A DNA stretch of 11,763 nt from Erysipelotrichaceae bacterium. Its GTDB lineage: Bacteria; Bacillota_I; Bacilli_A; Erysipelotrichales; Erysipelotrichaceae. Position numbers and translations under genes: made by a program. Location of the stretch: the NCBI GenBank assembly GCA_024681275.1, contig JAILBD010000074.1, positions 1 through 11,763 of the forward strand. Reading direction: 5' to 3'. How positions within the stretch are numbered: position 1 is the stretch's first letter; every line of letters begins with the position of its first letter. The notes beneath the pieces were generated by a model that was not told where the DNA came from, did not search any database, and saw only the letters and a list, made by a program, of their open reading frames with translations. Shown in pieces: positions 1 to 6,511 of this stretch.

Positions 1-303
1 CACAACGAGATCGATCTGAAGAATCCGGATGACAATCATTTCTCTGCCGGTTTCTCGGATCAGGAAAGAGAGAAGTTCTCCATCCTGCTGGGATCGGGTT
101 TCAAGGACAGCTTCCGGGAGCTTTATCCGGAGACGGTCAAATATTCCTGGTGGTCCTATCGGACCAGAGCCAGGGAACGCAACGCCGGTTGGCGCATCGA
201 CTATTTCGTCGTTTCCGACAGGCTGATGGAAAAGATCAAAGATTCGCTGATCTACAACGAGATCGAGGGCAGTGATCATTGTCCGGTCGGACTGATTCTG
301 TAG
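1..303 (+). CDS. xth: Exonuclease III / AP endonuclease, C-terminal part (5' end outside window)
   Basis: Only the last 100 residues are present, read in frame 1 to the TAG at 301-303. The protein belongs to the exonuclease III (ExoA/Xth) family of metal-dependent DNA repair enzymes, which cut at abasic sites and trim DNA 3' ends in the cytoplasm. Visible family signatures are HNEIDLKNP at the start of the fragment, the YSWWSYR...NAGWRIDYFVVS block (residues about 48-72 of the fragment) and the C-terminal GSDHCPVGL box (90-98), whose Asp-His pair belongs to the catalytic centre. The C terminus falls directly after that box, as is normal for the family, so the 3' end looks intact. The stop codon is immediately followed by the ribosome binding site of the next gene, so the two are probably co-transcribed. 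Family assignment is firm; the exact orthologue name (xth or exoA) is by homology. Confidence 0.93.
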   Translation, partial: HNEIDLKNPDDNHFSAGFSDQEREKFSILLGSGFKDSFRELYPETVKYSWWSYRTRARERNAGWRIDYFVVSDRLMEKIKDSLIYNEIEGSDHCPVGLIL

Positions 304-309
304 GAGGAG
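303..309 (+). promoter_or_regulatory. Shine-Dalgarno site that fixes the dipeptidase start
   Basis: GGAGGAG starts on the last base of the exonuclease stop codon and lies 2 nt before the ATG at 312, with its GGAGG core 4 nt from it. It selects the ATG at 312 over the in-frame ATG at 279, which has no such site and lies inside the exonuclease gene. Confidence 0.75.
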
Positions 310-311
310 TT

Positions 312-1661
312 ATGGAAGTCAAGGAATTCATTAAAAACAATTTTGAAGCAATGAAGGCTGATCTGAAGGAACTGGTTTCTTTCAATTCGGTCTATTCAGA
401 GGATGAGAAGCCTTTCGGTTCCGCGAACCGGAAAGTGCTAGAAGCGGCTTTGAAGATGATGGAGGCCAAGGGCCTCAAGACGGAGAATGTCGATCATTAT
501 GCGGGATTCGGTGAGACGGGACAGGGCGATAAGCTGATCACAGTCGTTGCCCATCTGGATGTCGTTCCGGCCGGTGAAGGCTGGGATTCAGATCCTTTCG
601 ATATGATCGAGAAAGATGGAAGAGTCTATGGACGCGGTGTCTCCGATGACAAGGGCGGAGCAGTTGCCGCGATGTATGCGTTGAAGTACCTGATCGAAGA
701 GGGATACCCGTTCAAAAAAAGGGTCCGTCTCGTCCTGGGTTGCAACGAGGAGACGGGATCTGAGTGCATCCGCCATTATGTGTCCAAATACGGCGATCCG
801 GATTACGGCTTCACGCCGGATGCCAACTTCCCGGGCATCTATGCCGAGAAGGGCATCTATGGTGCTGCGGTGATCGCACATCACACGTCTTTCATCGATA
901 TCAGCGGCGGCGAGGCTTCCAATGTCGTATGCAAGAAAGTGAAGGCCGTGGTCAAAGAGGGTTCTTTCGATGAGGAGAAGTTCAGATCCTTCCTTTATGA
1001 TCATCAGGTCAAATATACGATCAGCCATGGTGAAAACACAGAACTGCTGGTCGAAGGAGTGGCAGCGCATGCGTCGATGCCGGATCTTGGTGTCAATGCG
1101 ATCAGCCATCTGTTCGAGGCGCTTTATGCCGCCGGCTATGACGATGAGTTCATCAGCTGGTTCCATGATCATTTCGCTCTGACAGTGCACGGCGAACTCA
1201 TCGGCTTTGATGAGATCAGGGACAAGGTCTCGGATACGACGATCAACTTCGGTGTCATACGCAAGGAAGGCGACGATCTGACCATGTCACTGGATATGCG
1301 TTTCCCGGTCATGTCTGATTTGAAGACCATCAAAGAGATGATGCGGATATCGAAGGGCAATACGGAAGTCGTCTGTCATTCAGCAGTCGAACCGCTCTAC
1401 TTCGATGTCGAACTGCCGATGATCAAGGCGCTCAAGAAAGCTTATGAAGATGTGACCGGAGATCTGGAAACGCAGATGGAAGCCATCGGCGGAGGTACCT
1501 ATGCCAAGGCGATCGGCAACTGTATCGCTTTCGGCTGTGAGTTCCAGGGAGAGGACAATCACATCCATGATGCCAACGAGAGTCTCGATCTGGAGAACTT
1601 CAAAAAACAGGTCGCAATCTACATCCAGGCGATACGCAATCTCAACGAAATAGAAGACTAA
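312..1661 (+). CDS. pepV: PepV-like M20 family dipeptidase
   Basis: 449-residue cytoplasmic zinc metallopeptidase of the M20 family, PepV/Sapep type, which cleaves dipeptides as the last step of peptide use. The expected metal and catalytic residues are visible: His81 and Asp83 in VVAHLDVVPAG, the bridging Asp112 (or 113) in GRGVSDDKGG, the Glu146-Glu147 pair in GCNEETGSE, Asp170 in FTPDANFP, and His419 in the C-terminal IHDANE. The middle part (roughly 185-300, including HASMPDLGVNAI) matches the lid/dimerisation domain, and the IGGGTYAKAI segment is typical of PepV. Length is slightly below the usual 465-470 residues. There is no signal peptide. It follows the exonuclease gene by 8 nt and ends in an intrinsic terminator. 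The ATG at 312 is chosen because of the adjacent GGAGGAG site. Exact substrate preference (dipeptides generally, or carnosine-like) cannot be read from sequence. Confidence 0.9.
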   Translation: MEVKEFIKNNFEAMKADLKELVSFNSVYSEDEKPFGSANRKVLEAALKMMEAKGLKTENVDHYAGFGETGQGDKLITVVAHLDVVPAGEGWDSDPFDMIEKDGRVYGRGVSDDKGGAVAAMYALKYLIEEGYPFKKRVRLVLGCNEETGSECIRHYVSKYGDPDYGFTPDANFPGIYAEKGIYGAAVIAHHTSFIDISGGEASNVVCKKVKAVVKEGSFDEEKFRSFLYDHQVKYTISHGENTELLVEGVAAHASMPDLGVNAISHLFEALYAAGYDDEFISWFHDHFALTVHGELIGFDEIRDKVSDTTINFGVIRKEGDDLTMSLDMRFPVMSDLKTIKEMMRISKGNTEVVCHSAVEPLYFDVELPMIKALKKAYEDVTGDLETQMEAIGGGTYAKAIGNCIAFGCEFQGEDNHIHDANESLDLENFKKQVAIYIQAIRNLNEIED

Positions 1662-1678
1662 ACAGTCTTCTGTTTTTT
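1652..1678 (+). terminator. Intrinsic terminator of the dipeptidase transcript
   Basis: An 8-bp perfect stem (AGAAGACT at 1652-1659, AGTCTTCT at 1664-1671) with a 4-nt loop is followed by TTTTTT at 1673-1678. The left arm contains the last codons and the first base of the TAA stop of the dipeptidase gene, so gene end and terminator are superimposed. The T-run abuts the extended -10 of the next promoter. Confidence 0.8.
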
Positions 1679-1686
1679 GTTATAAT
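1678..1686 (+). promoter_or_regulatory. Extended -10 promoter for the HAD/glycogen cluster
   Basis: TGTTATAAT is a perfect consensus extended -10 element (TG-N-TATAAT, hexamer at 1681-1686). No good -35 is seen 17 nt upstream, where the sequence is CTAAAC inside the terminator stem. The hexamer ends 8 nt before the ATG of the HAD gene, so transcription would start at or 1-2 nt before that ATG. There is no Shine-Dalgarno sequence between promoter and ATG. The motif is seen directly; promoter function is inferred. Confidence 0.7.
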
Positions 1687-1694
1687 GATGTTGT

Positions 1695-2507
1695 ATGAAA
1701 AATATAAAACTCGCTCTGATCTATGACTTTGATAAGACCCTTTCCCCAAGGGATATGCAGGAGTTTCATTATATCAGATCTCTTGGTTATGAGGATCCGG
1801 GAGATTTCTGGAAGGAATGCGGTGTTTTTTCTCAGAAACATAATTGTGACGGCATCCTGTCTTACATGTACCTGATGGTCAGCAAGAACCCTCAGCTGAC
1901 GAAGAAGCAGCTGCTCGAAGAGGGAAAGTACGTTGAGCTTTACAGAGGCGTCAGTACCTGGTTCGAGAGGATCAATGCCTATGGCAAGAAGCATCACGTG
2001 AATGTCGAACACTACGTGATCTCTTCAGGCCTGACCGATATCATCAAGGGCACTTCGATCGCCAAGGAGTTCAAGAAGATCTATGCGTGCACCTATGCGT
2101 ATGATGAGAAGGGAAGGATCCTGTGGCCTTCAAGAGTCGTCAACTATACGATGAAGACGCAGTATCTTTTCAGGATCAACAAGGGGGTTCTGACCGAGAC
2201 CAATGATGAAGATCTGAATTCTTCGACGCCGGAAGCGGAGAAGTACATTCCATTGGAAAACATGGTCTATTTCGGAGACGGGAGCACCGATGTGCCAAGC
2301 ATGAAGGTCGTTCAGCAGAACGGCGGGATCACGATCGCGGTCTTTGGTGATGATTCAAAGCGGAAGAATGCCGAAAAGCTCTATGAAGACAAGAGAGCGA
2401 CTTTCTTCGTGAAAGCCGATTATTCCAGAGGTTCCAGGATCGAGAAGATCGTTGAAGGGATCATCGATTCTCTGGAGGCCAGGAACAGATTAGAAGATTA
2501 CCGATAA
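1695..2507 (+). CDS. HAD-superfamily phosphatase, substrate unknown
   Basis: 270-residue soluble HAD hydrolase. All four HAD motifs are visible: motif I DFDKTLS with nucleophile Asp11 and acid/base Asp13; motif II VISSG at 108-112 (Ser110 or Ser111); a motif III lysine, probably Lys154 in TMKTQYLF; and motif IV FGDGSTD at 193-199 with Asp195 and Asp199. The long stretch between motifs I and II (residues about 18-105) would form a helical cap. This matches the broad PF12710-like group that includes phosphoserine phosphatase-type enzymes, but I do not recognise a defined subfamily. It has no Shine-Dalgarno site and sits just behind an extended -10, so a leaderless mRNA is likely. Its TAA overlaps the ATG of the pullulanase gene by 1 nt, so it is co-transcribed and probably translationally coupled. 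A role in sugar-phosphate removal within glycogen metabolism is a guess from position only. Confidence 0.85.
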   Translation: MKNIKLALIYDFDKTLSPRDMQEFHYIRSLGYEDPGDFWKECGVFSQKHNCDGILSYMYLMVSKNPQLTKKQLLEEGKYVELYRGVSTWFERINAYGKKHHVNVEHYVISSGLTDIIKGTSIAKEFKKIYACTYAYDEKGRILWPSRVVNYTMKTQYLFRINKGVLTETNDEDLNSSTPEAEKYIPLENMVYFGDGSTDVPSMKVVQQNGGITIAVFGDDSKRKNAEKLYEDKRATFFVKADYSRGSRIEKIVEGIIDSLEARNRLEDYR

Positions 2508-4201
2508 TGTTCAGACACAAAACAGAAGATTTTGATATCCATAAATTAGGCAGTTTATACAGTCCTGATAAGACGATCTTTCGGGTCTTTTCGCCATACT
2601 ACAGCGAACTGCTTCTGGTGATCAAGGGCCATTCCTATTACATGCACAAGAAGGGCCACTGTTTTGAGATCGCGCTGGCTTCTGATCTGGAAGGCGCGCG
2701 TTATCATTTTGAGACTGCTGACGGTGTGAGCTTCAGGGATCCGTTTGCCTATGCCAGCATCGGGACCGATTCGATCGTCATGAACCGCAGCAGGTTCATC
2801 AAAGAGAAGATCGCGATGGACGAAGTGAAGACACCCGTCATTTATGAGTGCTCTGTCCGTGATTTCTCTTCAGCGGAGAGCTATCCAGGCAAGTACCGCT
2901 GCAAATTTTTAAGCTTTACGGAAACAGGCCTGAAGACGAAGGATGGGAACAGCATCGGCCTTGATTATCTTAAGGAACTCGGTATCACCCATCTTCAGCT
3001 GCTGCCTGTTTTTGATTTTGACAATGACAAGACGGATTACAACTGGGGATACAATCCGGTGGCTTACAACTATGTCAAGCCGGCTTATCTTAGTGATCCG
3101 GATGATCCTTATGCCTATATCAATGAATTGCGTTATACGGTCAACACCTTGCATAAGAACGGGATTCGGGTCGTGCTGGATGTCGTCTTCAACCATGTTT
3201 ACAGCCATGTGAAGAATGAACTTGGAAAGATGCTGAAGGGGCACTGTTTCAGAAGAACGGCCGACGGAAAACTGGCACAGGGCACTTTCTGTGGAAACGA
3301 GGTCAAGAGCGAGGATCCGTTCGTCAGGGCTTACATCGTGGAAATGGTGGATCGTTATCTGGATCTCTTCGACATCGATGGGATCAGGATGGATCTGATG
3401 GGCATCAGCGATATCGATACCGTCAATCTGATCCATCAGACTATGAGAAGACAGAAGCCGGATTTCATGGTCTATGGCGAAGGGTGGAACATGGGCGATG
3501 CGCTTCCTGAAACGGAAAGAGCTGCCATCCCGAATGCGAAGAAGCTGCCGGGCGTGGCGATGTTCAACGACTATTTCCGGGAGACGCTCATCCATTACAT
3601 CTCCGGCAACACCAGTATCGATGAGGAGGTCATGAGGGCTCTTTCGGCAGACGAGTCCTATCTCGATGCCTCCCAGAGCATCAACTACAGCGAGTGCCAC
3701 GATGACTACACCTTCTATGACCGGATGCTGATATACAAGGAAGAAGACAGGAAACAGATCAATCAGGCGCGTGCTTTTCTTTCGATCGCGATGGTGATGA
3801 TGGCAAAGGGCATCCCTTTCATCCATGCCGGTCAGGAATTCCTCAGGACCAAGCTGGGCACCAGGAATTCCTATAATGCAGCGGATGAGATCAACAAGCT
3901 GGAGTGGAACAGACGGGACAAGTACGCATTCGGTCCGAAATATCTAAGGGATCTGATCAGCATCAGAAAGGAACATCCTGAGCTCTATGATCCCAAGACC
4001 GAACTGAGATTCACCTGCTTTGAGGGCTGCATCGCATACGAGGTCTCGGATCTGCTGGTCATCATCAATCCGACGGACACCGCTCAGATCTACTCCGATG
4101 GGCAAAGGCACGAAATGATCTTCGCCCGCGAGGGCAGGTGCTCTTTCAGCGGAGTCTCGATACCGGTTTCTTCTTATTCACTGGTGATATGCCGTATCTA
4201 A
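2507..4201 (+). CDS. pulA: Type I pullulanase-like debranching enzyme (GH13), short form
   Basis: 564-residue glycoside hydrolase that would hydrolyse alpha-1,6 branches of glycogen or limit dextrins. The type I pullulanase signature YNWGYNP is at 178-184. The GH13 conserved regions follow in order: DVVFNH (225-230), DGIRMDLMG (291-299) with nucleophile Asp296, VYGEGW (322-327) with acid/base Glu325, and SECHDD (395-400) with transition-state Asp399. Residues about 15-105 resemble a small CBM48-type beta domain (TIFRVFSPYYSELLLVI). No signal peptide or anchor is present, so it acts in the cytoplasm. It is shorter than common pullulanases of about 700 residues and carries HDD where HDN is usual. 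The start overlaps the HAD stop as TAATG; no strong ribosome site is seen, which suggests coupling. Its place ahead of glgC-D-A-B points to stored glycogen as substrate. GH13 and debranching assignment are firm; the exact substrate is inferred. Confidence 0.9.
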   Translation: MFRHKTEDFDIHKLGSLYSPDKTIFRVFSPYYSELLLVIKGHSYYMHKKGHCFEIALASDLEGARYHFETADGVSFRDPFAYASIGTDSIVMNRSRFIKEKIAMDEVKTPVIYECSVRDFSSAESYPGKYRCKFLSFTETGLKTKDGNSIGLDYLKELGITHLQLLPVFDFDNDKTDYNWGYNPVAYNYVKPAYLSDPDDPYAYINELRYTVNTLHKNGIRVVLDVVFNHVYSHVKNELGKMLKGHCFRRTADGKLAQGTFCGNEVKSEDPFVRAYIVEMVDRYLDLFDIDGIRMDLMGISDIDTVNLIHQTMRRQKPDFMVYGEGWNMGDALPETERAAIPNAKKLPGVAMFNDYFRETLIHYISGNTSIDEEVMRALSADESYLDASQSINYSECHDDYTFYDRMLIYKEEDRKQINQARAFLSIAMVMMAKGIPFIHAGQEFLRTKLGTRNSYNAADEINKLEWNRRDKYAFGPKYLRDLISIRKEHPELYDPKTELRFTCFEGCIAYEVSDLLVIINPTDTAQIYSDGQRHEMIFAREGRCSFSGVSIPVSSYSLVICRI

Positions 4202-4212
4202 TGTTGTATAAT
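4184..4212 (+). promoter_or_regulatory. Probable internal promoter before glgC
   Basis: A perfect TATAAT lies at 4207-4212, preceded by 17 nt and by GTGATA at 4184-4189 (4 of 6 matches to TTGACA). The -35 lies inside the end of the pullulanase gene. Transcription would begin near 4219, giving a leader of about 30 nt that carries a hairpin and the glgC ribosome site. No terminator separates pullulanase from glgC, so read-through from the upstream promoter is also expected. This promoter could let glgCDAB be expressed separately from the HAD and pullulanase genes. Confidence 0.6.
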
Positions 4213-4222
4213 AAAGTTAAGT

Positions 4223-4247
4223 ATTAATAACGAGGAGTATTATTAAT
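4223..4247 (+). promoter_or_regulatory. glgC leader hairpin with the Shine-Dalgarno site in its loop
   Basis: Perfect 8-bp inverted repeat: ATTAATAA at 4223-4230 and TTATTAAT at 4240-4247, with a 9-nt loop CGAGGAGTA at 4231-4239. The ribosome site GAGGAG (4232-4237) fills the loop, and the right arm ends 1 nt before the glgC ATG at 4249. All pairs are A-U, so stability is marginal. Possible roles are holding the site open, protecting the 5' end, or serving as a binding site for an RNA-binding protein. The structure is seen in sequence; the regulatory role is inferred. Confidence 0.55.
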
Positions 4248-4248
4248 C

Positions 4249-5403
4249 ATGAAAAAAAATAATATGGTAGCTATGATACTTGCAGGAGGAAGGGGATCCC
4301 GTCTTTTTGACCTGACCAAGAAGGTTGCCAAGCCGGCAGTCCACTTCGGCGGCAAGTATCGCATCATCGACTTTGCGCTTTCCAACTGCGCAAACTCGCA
4401 GATCTCAACTGTCGGTGTCCTTGTTCAGTATGAGTCCATCCTTTTGAGCTCATATTCCGCAAGGAGCTCTACCTGGGGTCTTGACTCCAAGGGCGGCGGT
4501 GTCTATGTCCTGTCTCCTAGAGAAAAGGATGAAACAGGCCTTGGCTTGTACGCCGGTACTGCTGATGCTATCTATCAGAACCTGGATTTCCTTGATCAGG
4601 AGGATGCGGACTATGTGCTCGTCCTTTCCGGTGACCACATCTACAAGATGAATTATGACAAGATGCTGAAGGCTCACCAGGAAGCAGGTGCTGAAGCTAC
4701 GATCGCTGTCATCGAAGTTCCTAAGAAGGAAGCTAGCCGTTTCGGTATCATGAATACGGACGAGAATGACAGGATCATCGAATTTGAAGAGAAACCTAAA
4801 CAGCCGAAATCGAATCTGGCTTCCATGGGTGTCTACATCTTCTCTTACAAATCTCTGAAGAAGTACCTGAAGGAAGATGCCAAGAATCCTGATTCCCAGC
4901 ATGACTTCGGCAAGAACATCATTCCTGCCTACCTGAACGATGGCCTGAAGCTTCAGGCATACCGTTTCAAAGGCTACTGGAAGGATGTCGGAACGATCGA
5001 TTCCCTTTGGGAAGCGAACATGGACCTTCTGAAGGACAATTCAGGTCTCGATCTCTTTGACCCGACCTGGAAGATCTATACGGACGATGCCAGCGCTACG
5101 CCGCAGTGCATCGGCGATGAAGCAAAGATCGAAAACGCCTTCATCACACAGGGTGCCATCGTCAATGGCGAAGTGGCTCATTCAGTGATCTTCTCCGGTG
5201 CCGAGGTCGGCGAAAAGGCCAAGGTGACCGATTCAGTTATCATGAACAACGTCGTAGTAGGTAAGGGCGCTAAACTGACCAGATGTCTGGTAGCTGATGA
5301 TGTGAGGATCCCGGAAGGAATGGTTTTAGGCAAGAAGGATTCAGATGACATCCTGCTTGTATCCAAAGCCCTTATCGCAAAGGCAGGTGAAAACCATGAG
5401 TAG
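4249..5403 (+). CDS. glgC: Glucose-1-phosphate adenylyltransferase, catalytic subunit GlgC
   Basis: 384-residue enzyme that makes ADP-glucose and pyrophosphate from ATP and glucose-1-phosphate, the committed step of glycogen synthesis. The nucleotide-binding loop LAGGRGSRL is at 11-19, followed by [19 protein letters not shown] (28-46). Asp129 in [11 protein letters not shown] matches the catalytic metal-binding Asp. Lys182 in EFEEKP matches the glucose-1-phosphate-binding Lys. [17 protein letters not shown] (241-257) is typical of the family. Residues from about 285 form the left-handed beta-helix repeats ([19 protein letters not shown]). GAGGAG at 4232-4237 lies 11 nt before the ATG, inside a small hairpin loop. 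An ATG five codons in (4264) is a possible but less likely start. An A8 run covers codons 2-4. The last 8 nt overlap glgD. Alanine and leucine codon choice (GCT, CTT) looks somewhat different from the flanking genes, perhaps reflecting high expression. Confidence 0.97.
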   Translation: MKKNNMVAMILAGGRGSRLFDLTKKVAKPAVHFGGKYRIIDFALSNCANSQISTVGVLVQYESILLSSYSARSSTWGLDSKGGGVYVLSPREKDETGLGLYAGTADAIYQNLDFLDQEDADYVLVLSGDHIYKMNYDKMLKAHQEAGAEATIAVIEVPKKEASRFGIMNTDENDRIIEFEEKPKQPKSNLASMGVYIFSYKSLKKYLKEDAKNPDSQHDFGKNIIPAYLNDGLKLQAYRFKGYWKDVGTIDSLWEANMDLLKDNSGLDLFDPTWKIYTDDASATPQCIGDEAKIENAFITQGAIVNGEVAHSVIFSGAEVGEKAKVTDSVIMNNVVVGKGAKLTRCLVADDVRIPEGMVLGKKDSDDILLVSKALIAKAGENHE

Positions 5404-6511
5404 TGTATTAGGTATTCTGAATTTTGAACCTTCATATGTCTCTGTCAGAGGTCTGGAGGATTTCCGTCCGATCTCTGCAACTTCGATCTTAGGCCGTTAC
5501 AGAGTCATCGACTTCATGCTTTCCAACTTTACTAACTCCGGTATCGAAGGCATCAAAGTCTTCATCAAGAACAGACCTCGTTCCACTGTTGAACACATCA
5601 CCCATACCAGCTACAATCTCAACTCCAAGAGAGGAAAGATCCAGCTCTTGCACGGTGATGTCGATTACAAGAACAATGAACTGTTCAATGTCGACGTTCA
5701 GGCGTTCAAGACATACATGGAATTCATCGATGTTGAAAATCCATCCTATGTCGTGATCGCACCGTCACACTTCATCTACAAGCAGGATTTCAGAGAGATG
5801 CTTGACTACCATATCGCTTCCAAGAACGATATCACGGTCCTCTATCACAACACCACGAACGCCGACAAGCGTTACCTGATGGGTGACCTGCTGACATTGG
5901 ATGAGAACAAACGCATCACGGAATTCTACAAGAACCGTGGCAAGACCAAGAAAGCTACTGTCTCGCTTGAGACTTACATCATGTCCGCTTTGACCTTCAA
6001 ACAGCTGGTCGAAGAGGCTTCCGCCACTTCTTCTCTCTATTCGCTTTCCGACATCATCGCGGACTGCACGAAGGTAATGAAGATCGGCGGCTACCAGCAT
6101 TCCGGTTTCTATGCATGCATCTCCACTTTGAAGGCTTACTACGATGCCAATATGGAGATCAAGAAAGAGAAGGAACTGCTGAAACTGATCAATGATGACT
6201 GGCCGATCTACACCATGACCAACGACTCATGTCCGACACTGTACAAACCTGGCGCAAAAGTCTGCGGCTCACTCGTAGCCAACGGCTGCCAGATCGAAGG
6301 AACGGTCATCAATTCCGTCATCGGACGTAATGTCGTCATCCGTGAGGGAGCAGTCATCAAAGATTCGGTCGTCCTGCCGGATACTCTGATCGACAAGAAT
6401 GTCAAACTTGAATGCGCTGTCGTCGACAGGCTGTCGATCGTCACCCACGTCAAGGAACTCAAGGGTACACCGGAGGAACCGATCTATATCAAACGAGGAG
6501 ATCGTATTTAA
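5396..6511 (+). CDS. glgD: GlgD, non-catalytic subunit of ADP-glucose pyrophosphorylase
   Basis: 371-residue paralogue of GlgC, found mainly in Bacillota, that joins GlgC in a hetero-oligomer. It keeps the fold: [21 protein letters not shown] (30-50) aligns with the Glg[12 protein letters not shown] region, and beta-helix repeats cover about 285-345 ([28 protein letters not shown]). Its active site is gone. There is no GGRG loop at the N terminus, GlgC's SGDH becomes APSH (122-125, with Ser124 in place of the catalytic Asp), and EFEEKP is replaced by EFYKNRG. This fits a regulatory or stabilising subunit. The start ATG at 5396 has AGGTGA 5 nt upstream, within the end of glgC, and overlaps it by 8 nt. 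The in-frame ATG at 5345 lies deep in glgC and lacks a site. Equal production of the two subunits by coupling is a reasonable inference. Confidence 0.95.
   Translation: MSSVLGILNFEPSYVSVRGLEDFRPISATSILGRYRVIDFMLSNFTNSGIEGIKVFIKNRPRSTVEHITHTSYNLNSKRGKIQLLHGDVDYKNNELFNVDVQAFKTYMEFIDVENPSYVVIAPSHFIYKQDFREMLDYHIASKNDITVLYHNTTNADKRYLMGDLLTLDENKRITEFYKNRGKTKKATVSLETYIMSALTFKQLVEEASATSSLYSLSDIIADCTKVMKIGGYQHSGFYACISTLKAYYDANMEIKKEKELLKLINDDWPIYTMTNDSCPTLYKPGAKVCGSLVANGCQIEGTVINSVIGRNVVIREGAVIKDSVVLPDTLIDKNVKLECAVVDRLSIVTHVKELKGTPEEPIYIKRGDRI

Noticed and set aside
279..311. Earlier in-frame start for the dipeptidase
   Set aside because: The ATG at 312 has an adjacent GGAGGAG; the one at 279 has none and overlaps the exonuclease coding region.
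588..1190. 200-codon open frame on the minus strand opposite the dipeptidase gene
   Set aside because: Shadow of a well-supported M20 gene; no start signal or family features.
2909..3826. 305-codon open frame on the minus strand opposite the pullulanase gene
   Set aside because: It overlaps the catalytic region of a convincing GH13 gene and its translation is an Ile/His/Asp-rich shadow with no domain.
4201..4227. Eight-codon mini-frame starting at the pullulanase stop (TAATG), a possible leader peptide
   Set aside because: Its ATG lies upstream of the probable transcription start and has no ribosome site; no attenuator-like codon run or terminator follows it.
4252..4259. A8 run at the start of glgC as a programmed slippage site
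   Set aside because: The frame is intact and AAA AAA AAT near a start codon is common; nothing suggests use of another frame.
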